Source of the DNA: Chloroflexota bacterium
GTDB lineage: Bacteria > Chloroflexota > Dehalococcoidia > SZUA-161
NCBI GenBank assembly: GCA_003229915.1
Contig: QIGA01000195.1
Location: forward strand, 1-7,073
Direction: 5' to 3'
DNA: 7,073 nt
Both the position numbers and the translations under genes were made by a program. Positions within the stretch are counted from its first letter, which is position 1; each line of letters opens with the position of its first letter. This document shows, in pieces, positions 1-5,513 of the stretch. The notes under the pieces were generated by a model. That model was given only the letters and a program-made list of their open reading frames with translations, searched no databases and was not told the DNA's origin.

Positions 1-39
1 AGGGCGCCCATATTCTTCTCATTCCGTGTTCCTTTCATA

Positions 40-72
40 GCGCAGCGCCGATAGCGGTACTGTGCGCATTTT
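40..72 (+). terminator. Possible intrinsic terminator of a gene upstream of the window
   Basis: GCGCA at 40-44 pairs with TGCGC at 63-67. A short inner stem (47-50 with 55-58, including one G-T pair) closes a 4-base loop. The hairpin is followed by ATTTTAT, which gives only a short T run. This could end transcription of a gene lying before position 1. The stem is interrupted and the T tract is poor, so it may equally be chance. Confidence 0.22.
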
Positions 73-201
73 ATCAGAAGGCAGGCCGTTTTTCGAGTTC
101 AATCCAGTCTAGTGGGTGCAGATTCAGAAAGCTCACTTGTTCTGTCATTGCGATTTGACTTTCCTCTCCAGGAGGGCATTGCCACCCAAGACGTTGATGG
201 T

Positions 202-231
202 CGTAGGGGCACAGCGCGCTGTGCCCCTACG
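202..231. repeat. 30-nt perfect palindrome, REP/MITE-like intergenic repeat (copy 1)
   Basis: The left arm GTAGGGGCACAGCG (203-216) is the exact reverse complement of the right arm CGCTGTGCCCCTAC (217-230), and one further C-G pair (202/231) extends it to 30 nt. A near-identical element lies at 2556-2583 in another intergenic gap, so this is a dispersed element rather than a one-off operator. No transposase is encoded nearby. The form is what is called a repetitive extragenic palindrome or minimal MITE; its effect on transcription cannot be read from the sequence. Confidence 0.8.
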
Positions 232-234
232 GTT

Positions 235-253
235 CTCTCCCGAAAAGGGAGAG
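235..253. repeat. Short hairpin next to palindrome copy 1
   Basis: CTCTCCC (235-241) pairs perfectly with GGGAGAG (247-253) around a GAAAA loop. It sits three bases after the 30-nt palindrome, so the two may be parts of one composite repeat. The stem is followed by GGATTTAATG, not a T run, so an intrinsic terminator is unlikely. Confidence 0.55.
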
Positions 254-318
254 GGATTTAATGCGAAACTAGGAGAAACATCATGCCTAATGAGTTAGTA
301 GACAATGCCTTCAGGCCG

Positions 319-346
319 TTGCCTCGGGGTCGGGGTGTGATATACT
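319..346 (+). promoter_or_regulatory. Candidate sigma70-type promoter for the DRTGG-domain gene
   Basis: TTGCCT (319-324) as -35 and TATACT (341-346) as -10 are separated by 16 bases. A TG at 338-339 gives an extended -10 (TGATATACT). The start of transcription would fall near 353, leaving a leader of about 50 bases before the ATG at 402. The motif match is good, but this is prediction from sequence only. Confidence 0.5.
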
Positions 347-401
347 TTTAAGGAGAGAAATCGGGAACGCTAGTTTCGATCTGCGGACCAAGGAGGGTTA
401 G

Positions 402-1442
402 ATGGCTGTTTTGTATATCACCTCAATGGGGGAGGCTGCGGGGAAAAGTGCTCTTTCTGCAGGTCTGGGCAGAAAGCTACAGGCAGATGGGAAGAAGGTT
501 GGGTTTCTCAAGCCCGTGTGCAGCCAGCTTGAGGGCAGCGACAGAGACGCTGAGTCCATGAAGCAGCTTCTGGCCTTAGAAGAGCCGATTGAGTCGCTTT
601 GCCCGGTTTCCGGCAGCGTGGAGGATTTGGCAGCCACCATGGATGAAAAAGAACCTCCCTGGCTCAGAAAAGTCGAGGAAGCCTATTCTAAGATTTCGCA
701 GGGTAAAGATGTGGTCCTTTTGGAGGGCGTAAGCGGTTTCGAAGCAGGGAGTGACTCGGCCAGAATAGCAGGTCGAGTCGTGGAGGCGCTCAAGGCCAGG
801 GCGATACTCATTGTTCCCTATGAGAGTGACCTTGATGAAGGTCGAATTGTAGCCGCAGCCAAGATGCTGTCCGATAACCTCCTCGGCGTAGTTATCAATG
901 CTGTGCCCGAACGTAGGATGGAGTCGGTAAAGGCCCGAGTTGTGCCAGCACTGGAACAAAACGAGGTCAAAGTCCTGGGCGTGCTGCCTGAGGACCGTGC
1001 GTTATTCAGTGTTACGGTGAGAGAACTTGCCGAGCATGTAGGAGGCAGCATTCTCAATTCGCAGGACCGTTCGAATGAGCTTGTTGAGAGTCTGATGGTA
1101 GGAGCGATGTCAATGGACTCTGCGCTTTCGTATCTCACCCTCAAGTCCAATAAGGCGGTTATCACCCGTGGTGATCGTCCCGACATTCAGTTGGCGGCTC
1201 TCGAGACCTCAACCAGGTGTCTTGTACTGACGGATAATATCGATCCCATGCCCAGCATCCTCAGCCGGGCGCTGGAGCTCGAGGTGCCGATAGTGTTGGT
1301 GGAAAAGGACACTGTAGGCACGATGGAGTCCCTGGAAGATGTCTTCGACAGGGCTGTGTTCTACGATGAGAAGAAGGTGGAGAGGCTGGGCCAGATTCTG
1401 GAGAAGCATCTGGATTTGGAGGCCATTTACCAGGCAGCTTAG
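402..1442 (+). CDS. BioD-like P-loop / DRTGG-domain protein (phosphotransacetylase N-terminal-like)
   Basis: This 346-residue protein resembles the N-terminal, non-catalytic half of long phosphate acetyltransferases (COG0857-type), which combine a dethiobiotin-synthetase-like P-loop fold with a DRTGG domain. Seen directly: a nucleotide-binding loop TSMGEAAGKS (7-16), the following GFLKPV strand (34-39) typical of the BioD fold, a Walker-B-like DVVLLEG (103-109), the strand LGVVINAVP (161-169), and the DRTGG domain from about 205 to 325 with VGAMSMDSAL (233-242) and TRGDRPDIQLAALE (255-268). The phosphotransacetylase catalytic domain is absent: the frame ends cleanly at 346 residues. The start at 402 is set by AAGGAGGG at 390-397, four bases upstream. 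DRTGG domains are thought to be regulatory, and stand-alone proteins of this type have no firmly assigned reaction, so I give no enzyme name. A cytosolic nucleotide-dependent regulator or ligase-like enzyme is possible. A candidate promoter lies at 319-346, and a compound palindrome follows the stop codon. Confidence 0.88.
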   Translation: MAVLYITSMGEAAGKSALSAGLGRKLQADGKKVGFLKPVCSQLEGSDRDAESMKQLLALEEPIESLCPVSGSVEDLAATMDEKEPPWLRKVEEAYSKISQGKDVVLLEGVSGFEAGSDSARIAGRVVEALKARAILIVPYESDLDEGRIVAAAKMLSDNLLGVVINAVPERRMESVKARVVPALEQNEVKVLGVLPEDRALFSVTVRELAEHVGGSILNSQDRSNELVESLMVGAMSMDSALSYLTLKSNKAVITRGDRPDIQLAALETSTRCLVLTDNIDPMPSILSRALELEVPIVLVEKDTVGTMESLEDVFDRAVFYDEKKVERLGQILEKHLDLEAIYQAA

Positions 1443-1469
1443 GAGAGAGTACGATAGCTTAGCAGGATA

Positions 1470-1526
1470 GGGTAGCCTAGAGCATCTGCTCTAGGCACAG
1501 TTGGAGCAGATGCTCCAACCCTACCC
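1470..1526. repeat. Compound palindrome: two hairpins inside an outer inverted repeat
   Basis: Hairpin 1 spans 1475-1496: GCCTAGAGCA pairs with TGCTCTAGGC around TC. Hairpin 2 spans 1500-1519: GTTGGAGCA pairs with TGCTCCAAC around GA. Outer GGGTAG (1470-1475) is complementary to CTACCC (1521-1526). The cores GAGCATCTGCTC (1480-1491) and GAGCAGATGCTC (1504-1515) are reverse complements of each other, so the whole 57 bases can also fold into one long hairpin. It begins 28 bases after the stop codon of the preceding gene. It could reduce read-through, but there is no T run, so I class it as a REP-pair/MITE-like repeat rather than an intrinsic terminator. Confidence 0.75.
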
Positions 1527-1690
1527 ATGATTTTCAGACAGGCTCCCAGGCTGACCACAAATCATCTACTTGAAACCATCTCATTTGAGTCAGGCTGCCA
1601 AGAGACTAGAACCCCTGAGAATTGCGATCGAACGTGAATTGGCGCATTCGGTCGCATTGTGTTTGTATGCGCGCTTTGAGACAAAAGTCA

Positions 1691-1719
1691 TATTCATTGT
1701 CGCGCCCTCGAATTACAAT
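1691..1719 (+). promoter_or_regulatory. Weak promoter candidate for the glutaredoxin-PDZ / FmdB genes
   Basis: TACAAT (1714-1719) is a good -10 match. At a 17-base spacing the -35 would be TATTCA (1691-1696), which matches only half of TTGACA. Transcription would start near 1726, just before the ribosome binding site, giving a very short leader. The -10 is credible; the -35 is poor. Confidence 0.3.
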
Positions 1720-1729
1720 AATCTCGGCT

Positions 1730-1737
1730 AAGGGGTG
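1730..1737 (+). promoter_or_regulatory. Ribosome binding site fixing the glutaredoxin-PDZ start
   Basis: AAGGGGTG ends four bases before the ATG at 1742. It supports that codon over the non-ATG start at 1622, which would add 40 residues with no likeness to glutaredoxins. Confidence 0.6.
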
Positions 1738-1741
1738 CGGA

Positions 1742-2263
1742 ATGGACGTGAAGGTATACAGCTCACCGACTTGTGGCTATTGCCACCAGGCCAAGCGATT
1801 TCTCTCCGAGCGCGCGGTCAACTTTGCTGAGTACGATGTCTCCGTTGATCGGGCGGCAGCGGAGGAGGCTGTTCGGCTGACGGGCCAGATGGGCGTACCA
1901 GTGATCGTGGTCGATGGGGAGGTGGTCATTGGATTTGACCGTATCCGCCTGGAGCAATTGCTGGTTAAGGGGGGCGATGGGCAACGGCCGCGCCTGGGGT
2001 TGAAGGTGGCTGATGCCAGCAGGGTAGCTCAGAAGGTTGGTGCAGTCCCCGTATTTGGCGCTCTCGTTGGAGCGGTAGCTTCTTCGTCACTAGGCCAACA
2101 GGCAGGTCTGCAGAAGGGCGATATAATCACCGAAATAAATATGAGACCGATACATAATGCCGACGATCTGGAGCAATCCTTGACCAATCTAAGCACTGGC
2201 GGCAAGGCAGCAATTGTATTCCTTCGGGGGGAGAAAACCTTGAGGACGGAGATTGTGATATAG
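1742..2263 (+). CDS. Glutaredoxin-PDZ domain fusion protein
   Basis: The predicted 173-residue protein has two domains. Residues 1-75 are a glutaredoxin/NrdH/YruB-type thioredoxin fold: strand VKVYSSPTC, redox motif CGYC (Cys11, Cys14), then TGQMGVPVIVVDGEVVIGF (47-65) with the cis-proline Pro53 that shapes the thiol site. Residues about 84-173 are a PDZ domain of HtrA type: RLGLKVAD, an AVPVFGALVGAV segment, then QQAGLQKGDIITEINMRPI (119-137) and a closing RGEKTLRTEIVI. A dithiol glutaredoxin reduces protein disulfides or mixed thiols, and PDZ domains bind protein C-termini or exposed hydrophobic tails; targeting the redox centre to particular proteins is my inference. There is no signal peptide or membrane segment, so the protein is probably cytosolic. 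ATG 1742 is chosen for its Shine-Dalgarno and because the fold begins there. The FmdB gene follows after 31 bases, probably in the same transcript. Confidence 0.85.
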   Translation: MDVKVYSSPTCGYCHQAKRFLSERAVNFAEYDVSVDRAAAEEAVRLTGQMGVPVIVVDGEVVIGFDRIRLEQLLVKGGDGQRPRLGLKVADASRVAQKVGAVPVFGALVGAVASSSLGQQAGLQKGDIITEINMRPIHNADDLEQSLTNLSTGGKAAIVFLRGEKTLRTEIVI

Positions 2264-2294
2264 AAAGGATTCCTTTTCGTGGGGGATTGGAACT

Positions 2295-2537
2295 ATGCCC
2301 GTCTATGAGTATGAATGTGAAGCCTGTTCAACGCAGTTTGATTTGAGGCGCAGCTTCGAGGATGAATCTACAGCACATTGCCCGAAGTGTAAGGGGGAAG
2401 CGCGCCGACTTTTCACTCCTGTGCCCATAATCTTCAATGGTTCCGGTTTCTACGTTACGGATAACAGGAAGAATGGCTCGGGTCCCGAGAAGGCGAAGCC
2501 CGCTTTGTCCTCAACGGAGAGAATCGATCAGGAGTAA
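2295..2537 (+). CDS. FmdB-family zinc ribbon protein
   Basis: This 80-residue protein opens with MPVYEYECEAC, the hallmark of the FmdB/CxxC_CxxC_SSSS zinc ribbon family. Four cysteines in two pairs (C8-x2-C11 and C29-P-K-C32) are expected to bind one zinc ion. The segment LFTPVPIIFNGSGFYVTD (39-56) is the conserved tail of the family, followed by a polar, probably disordered end. Members are annotated as putative regulatory proteins after FmdB of methylotrophs, but no general biochemical role is established, so the function here is unknown. The length is normal for the family. GGGGGA at 2281-2286, eight bases before ATG, serves as ribosome binding site. It lies 31 bases after the glutaredoxin-PDZ gene and is likely co-transcribed with it. 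A palindromic repeat follows in the next gap. Confidence 0.87.
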   Translation: MPVYEYECEACSTQFDLRRSFEDESTAHCPKCKGEARRLFTPVPIIFNGSGFYVTDNRKNGSGPEKAKPALSSTERIDQE

Positions 2538-2555
2538 ATAGGCCGTCATTAGGAA

Positions 2556-2583
2556 GTAGGGGCACGGCGCGCCGTGCCTCTAC
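2556..2583. repeat. 28-nt palindrome, REP/MITE-like intergenic repeat (copy 2)
   Basis: Left arm GTAGGGGCACGGCG (2556-2569) and right arm CGCCGTGCCTCTAC (2570-2583) are complementary apart from one G-T pair (2560/2579). Compared with the copy at 203-230, the A-T pair at arm position 11 is replaced by G-C on both sides, so pairing is kept. It lies 18 bases after the fmdB-type stop codon and just upstream of the hsp20 -10 box. It may help separate the two transcripts, but no T run follows. Confidence 0.78.
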
Positions 2584-2603
2584 CCATGTTTGGTGCATTG
2601 GTT

Positions 2604-2609
2604 TATAAT
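2604..2609 (+). promoter_or_regulatory. Candidate -10 box of the hsp20-lon promoter
   Basis: TATAAT is a perfect sigma70-type -10 match, with transcription expected to start near 2616, about 38 bases before the hsp20 ATG. At 17-base spacing the -35 would be TACCCA (2581-2586), a poor match that overlaps the right end of the palindromic repeat; an activator or alternative sigma factor may be involved. I saw no CIRCE-type inverted repeat (TTAGCACTC...GAGTGCTAA) here. Confidence 0.45.
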
Positions 2610-2623
2610 GCTGCCAGTGATTA

Positions 2624-2648
2624 CCTTGTGGGACCACGACAAAGGGGG
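2624..2648 (+). promoter_or_regulatory. Possible leader hairpin covering the hsp20 ribosome binding site
   Basis: CCTT (2624-2627) can pair with AAGG (2642-2645), the 5' part of the AAAGGGGGA Shine-Dalgarno. An inner GTGG/CCAC stem (2628-2631 with 2634-2637) sits above a four-base bulge (GACA, 2638-2641). A weak stem over the ribosome binding site of a small heat-shock gene is the typical position of an RNA thermometer. The stem is short and could be chance. Confidence 0.3.
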
Positions 2649-2653
2649 ATGCC

Positions 2654-3103
2654 ATGGTTCAGTTTCGTCGTGATTGGTTTGCTCAGATGGATTTGATACA
2701 GCAGGAGATGAACCGTCTGCTAGATCACTTTGCCGGGTCAAAGCCTCCTCAGGTTCGGTTCTCTCCCTTGGTTTGGGAGCCAGCTATTGATGTATATGAG
2801 ACCAAAGACAATCTTGTGGTGATCGTTGAGGTTGCAGGTGTCAAAGAATCCGACATCAGGCTAATGGTCGACCAAGACACCTTCACTATACAAGGCAGCA
2901 GGAGTAAAGCTTTGAAAACAGGTGAAAAGAGGGCCTATCACCGAATGGAAATCGCAGGCGGGCCCTTCAAGAGAAGCATCAAGCTACCCATGGCTATAGA
3001 TACTAAGAACATAAAAGCTTCCTATGAAGATGGCCTGGTTGAAGTTGTCCTCCCCAAAGCCAGGAGCGGTGGAGCCTTGAGGATCGATATTAGGACAGGG
3101 TGA
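2654..3103 (+). CDS. Small heat-shock protein, Hsp20/alpha-crystallin family
   Basis: This 149-residue protein is an ATP-independent holdase chaperone that binds unfolding proteins in the cytosol and hands them to refolding or degradation systems. The N-terminal arm (1-40) is amphipathic. The alpha-crystallin domain runs from about 41 (WEPAIDVYET) through VVIVEVAGVKESDI, an HRMEIAGGPFKRSIKLP strand pair, and KASYEDGLVEVVLPKA (121-136), which contains the family's A-x4-G-L signature (Ala122, Gly127, Leu128). The C-terminal tail carries the I-x-I motif (Ile144-Asp145-Ile146) that docks onto neighbouring subunits in the oligomer. The length is typical. The start is fixed by AAAGGGGGA (2641-2649) ahead of ATG. 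A perfect TATAAT box lies about 45 bases upstream, and the leader may form a hairpin over the ribosome binding site. The lon gene begins 23 bases after the stop, so the two are almost certainly one stress operon. Confidence 0.93.
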   Translation: MVQFRRDWFAQMDLIQQEMNRLLDHFAGSKPPQVRFSPLVWEPAIDVYETKDNLVVIVEVAGVKESDIRLMVDQDTFTIQGSRSKALKTGEKRAYHRMEIAGGPFKRSIKLPMAIDTKNIKASYEDGLVEVVLPKARSGGALRIDIRTG

Positions 3104-3113
3104 TTGATGGTGT

Positions 3114-3120
3114 AGGGGGA
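3114..3120 (+). promoter_or_regulatory. Ribosome binding site fixing the lon start
   Basis: AGGGGGA ends six bases before ATG 3127. The reading frame also offers GTG at 3100, overlapping the hsp20 stop codon (GTGA), but with no comparable purine tract at the right distance. I therefore prefer 3127; GTG 3100 would add nine residues with no family likeness. Confidence 0.55.
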
Positions 3121-3126
3121 AGAACG

Positions 3127-5472
3127 ATGATACCAACCGATGAAAAATCAGAGAGCAAGTTTACGGAAGTCTTGATTCCTGAGGAACTTGCCATCATCCC
3201 CGGTGGACCAGACGCTGTTTTCCCTGCGATGATGGTTCCTGTGGCCGTGAGCAATGAGAGGACGATTAAGCTGGTTGATGACGCAGTTGCTGGGGACAAG
3301 ATCGTGGGTGTGTTTGCTCAGCGTCAGGATGTGGAGGAGCAGCCGCCAGCCAACCTGTACGAAATCGGCACAGCATCCAGCATCGTCAGGATGCTCAAGA
3401 TGCCTGATGGCACAGTTCATGTTTTGCTACAGGGTATCGCCCGGATCAGGCTGGGGCAAGTGGCGCAGGTTGAGCCCTACATAAAGGGAAGAATCGAGAG
3501 GGTAGAGGAGAAGCTGGAAAGGACCCCTGAACTTGAGGCCCTGATTAGGAATATCCTATCGCTTTTTCAGAAGTTGGTCTCCCTGGCTCCTAATCTACCC
3601 GATGAGCTTTCTGTTGCTGCCGTGAATCTGACCGAACCCGGCGTGATCGCTGATTTCGTCGCTGTCCATTCCAACCTCAAGCCTGGTGAGAGCCAGGAGA
3701 TATTGGAGACGCTGGATGTGCAGGAGCGCCTCGAGAAGCTCACCACATTCGTGAACAGGGAGCTTGAGATTCTGGAGCTCGGAAGCAAGATCCAGTCCCA
3801 GGTCAAAAGCGAGATGGACAAAGGCCAGAGGGAGTTTCTGCTCAGGGAGCAACTCAAAGCGATCCAGAAAGAGCTGGGCGAAGTAGACGAGCGTACTGTG
3901 GAGATAAATGAGATCCGGGCGAAGATCGAGGAAGCCAAGCTTCCCCCTGAGGCGGCGAAGGAGGCTGAACGAGAGCTCGATCGTCTTGCCAAGATGCCTC
4001 CTCAAGCCGCGGAGTACACCACTGTGCGAACATATCTCGAATGGCTGGCGTCTTTGCCCTGGGCTGTGAGCACCGAGGACAATCTTGACGTTGCTCAGGC
4101 GCAGCGCATTCTCGATGAGGACCACTATGACCTGGAAAAGGTCAAGGAAAGGATTCTCGATTATCTTGCGGTGAGAGGGCTCAAGGGAGATATGAAGAGC
4201 CCGATCTTGTGCTTTGTCGGGCCTCCGGGAACTGGCAAGACTTCAATCGGGAAGTCCATCGCCCGAGCGTTGGGGCGCAATTTCATCCGCATGTCTCTGG
4301 GTGGTGTCAGGGATGAGGCAGAGATTCGGGGGCACCGGCGCACCTACGTTGGTGCTCTCCCCGGCAGGATAATACAGAGCATCCACCGGGCTGGTTCCAA
4401 TAATCCGGTTTTCATGCTCGATGAAATCGATAAGATTGGGGCGGATTTCCGCGGGGATCCGTCGGCGGCATTGCTCGAAACCCTGGACCCTGAGCAGAAT
4501 TTCGCATTCAGCGACCATTATCTTGAGGTTCCTTTTGACCTGTCAAGGGTGATGTTCATCACCACAGCCAACATTATTGATCCAATTCCGCCAGCTCTGC
4601 GGGACAGAATGGAGGTTCTTGAGCTCTCTGGGTACACGGAGATCGAGAAGCTGCACATCGCAAAGAAGTTCTTGATCCCGAAGCAGCTTGAAGAGCATGG
4701 CCTTTCCGGTGACATGCTCAAGATCTCCGATAATGCCGTCTTGTCCATTGTCAGAAACCACACCAGAGAGGCGGGACTAAGGAATCTGGAGAGGGAGATA
4801 GGCACGATTTGCCGCAAGAGGGCGCGGCAGGTGGCTCAAGGGGACAAGGGAAAGGTCACGGTCACTCCCAACAAGCTCGTAGACTTCCTGGGGCAACGTA
4901 AATTCCGACACGAAGTGGCTGAGCGGACGGACGAGATTGGAGTGGCGACAGGTCTCGCCTGGACACCGGCGGGCGGCGATGTGCTTTTTGTGGAGTCCAC
5001 CCTGATGCCAGGAAAGGGAAACCTCATTCTCACTGGTCAACTGGGTGACGTGATGCAGGAGTCGGCACGAGCTGCGCTTAGCTTCGCTCGCTCTAAAGCT
5101 GCGTCTCTGGGCATCGAGGAGGATTTCTACAGCAAAAACGATGTGCATGTACACGTTCCTGCTGGCGCTATTCCCAAGGACGGCCCTTCTGCTGGTATTA
5201 CAATGGCGGTGTCGCTTGTGTCTGCGCTGAGCAAACGGCCGGTAAGCAAGGATATAGCCATGACCGGCGAGATTACCCTGCGGGGGAAAGTGCTTCCTGT
5301 GGGCGGTATCAAGGAGAAGGTACTCGCTGCCAACCGCGCCGGAATAAAGAAGGTAATGCTGCCCAAGGACAACGAGAACGATTTGGAAGAGGTCCCGCAG
5401 CATATCAGAAAAGGACTTGACTTCATCTTGGTTGAACAGATTGATGAGGTGCTGAGCGGGACCTTGAAGTAG
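3127..5472 (+). CDS. lon: ATP-dependent protease Lon (LonA, S16 family)
   Basis: This 781-residue cytosolic AAA+ protease degrades misfolded and selected regulatory proteins. Domain order is that of bacterial LonA: N-terminal substrate-binding domain (about 13-200), a long charged coiled-coil/helical linker (about 200-315, including FLLREQLKAIQKELGE), AAA+ module (about 320-590) and Ser-Lys protease domain (about 600-780). Visible motifs are Walker A GPPGTGKT (365-372), pore loop RTYVGALPG with Tyr407, Walker B FMLDEID (429-435, Asp432/Glu433), a DRMEV arginine-finger segment (493-497) and sensor-2 EAGLRNLER around Arg552. The catalytic serine lies in KDGPSAG (Ser688) and its partner lysine in GGIKEK (Lys731), 43 residues apart as in E. 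coli Lon (S679/K722). The protein is intact and of normal length. It lies 23 bases after hsp20, pointing to joint stress control; pyruvate kinase follows 41 bases downstream with no visible terminator. Start choice (ATG 3127 or GTG 3100) is the only real uncertainty. Confidence 0.96.
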   Translation: MIPTDEKSESKFTEVLIPEELAIIPGGPDAVFPAMMVPVAVSNERTIKLVDDAVAGDKIVGVFAQRQDVEEQPPANLYEIGTASSIVRMLKMPDGTVHVLLQGIARIRLGQVAQVEPYIKGRIERVEEKLERTPELEALIRNILSLFQKLVSLAPNLPDELSVAAVNLTEPGVIADFVAVHSNLKPGESQEILETLDVQERLEKLTTFVNRELEILELGSKIQSQVKSEMDKGQREFLLREQLKAIQKELGEVDERTVEINEIRAKIEEAKLPPEAAKEAERELDRLAKMPPQAAEYTTVRTYLEWLASLPWAVSTEDNLDVAQAQRILDEDHYDLEKVKERILDYLAVRGLKGDMKSPILCFVGPPGTGKTSIGKSIARALGRNFIRMSLGGVRDEAEIRGHRRTYVGALPGRIIQSIHRAGSNNPVFMLDEIDKIGADFRGDPSAALLETLDPEQNFAFSDHYLEVPFDLSRVMFITTANIIDPIPPALRDRMEVLELSGYTEIEKLHIAKKFLIPKQLEEHGLSGDMLKISDNAVLSIVRNHTREAGLRNLEREIGTICRKRARQVAQGDKGKVTVTPNKLVDFLGQRKFRHEVAERTDEIGVATGLAWTPAGGDVLFVESTLMPGKGNLILTGQLGDVMQESARAALSFARSKAASLGIEEDFYSKNDVHVHVPAGAIPKDGPSAGITMAVSLVSALSKRPVSKDIAMTGEITLRGKVLPVGGIKEKVLAANRAGIKKVMLPKDNENDLEEVPQHIRKGLDFILVEQIDEVLSGTLK

Positions 5473-5513
5473 GCCGCTGCTCTAGCAAAGTGGTGGTGCC
5501 TGAGTCCGTTGCT

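Larger units (their letters stand above)
1..401. other. Gene-free leader region upstream of the DRTGG-domain gene
   Basis: I find no convincing protein or RNA gene in this 401-base stretch. It holds a weak GC-rich hairpin at 40-67, a 30-nt perfect palindrome at 202-231, an adjacent hairpin at 235-253, a candidate promoter at 319-346 and the ribosome binding site of the gene starting at 402. A 60-codon reading frame at 116-298 runs straight through both palindromes and encodes nothing family-like, so it is treated as chance. A 22-codon frame with a good Shine-Dalgarno (283-351) is discussed as a finding only. The rest (about 70-200) shows no structure I can name. Confidence 0.6.
1443..1741. 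other. Intergenic region with several inverted repeats
   Basis: These 299 bases separate the DRTGG-domain gene from the glutaredoxin-PDZ gene. They hold the compound palindrome at 1470-1526, an interrupted inverted repeat ATGATTT (1527-1533) / AAATCAT (1559-1565), a second inverted repeat at 1623-1656 and a weak promoter candidate at 1691-1719. An open frame extends upstream of the next gene to 1622, but its first 40 codons look non-coding. No tRNA, other RNA gene or small protein could be supported. Confidence 0.6.

Noticed and set aside
85..110. T-loop-like GTTCAATCC suggesting a tRNA
   Set aside because: The flanking bases do not form a T stem, and no acceptor, D or anticodon arm can be built around it.
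116..298. 60-codon + strand frame
   Set aside because: It runs through both palindromic repeats, has a non-ATG start without a ribosome binding site, and its translation resembles no protein family.
1470..1526. Intrinsic terminator for the DRTGG-domain gene
   Set aside because: The hairpins are strong, but CCCTACCCATG follows rather than a T run; a repeat element is a better description.
1622..1741. Forty-codon upstream extension of the glutaredoxin-PDZ frame
   Set aside because: The extension starts at a non-ATG codon, covers an inverted repeat and the promoter candidate, and adds residues unlike the start of a glutaredoxin fold. ATG 1742 has a well-placed AAGGGGTG.
2538..2653. CIRCE/HrcA operator ahead of hsp20-lon
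   Set aside because: No TTAGCACTC or GAGTGCTAA arms are present; the only strong inverted repeat is the dispersed palindrome.
4777..5403. 208-codon frame on the minus strand inside lon
   Set aside because: It is antisense to the conserved protease domain of Lon and has no family-like motifs. Such frames arise from the codon bias of the real gene; the other minus-strand frames in 400-6730 are rejected for the same reason.
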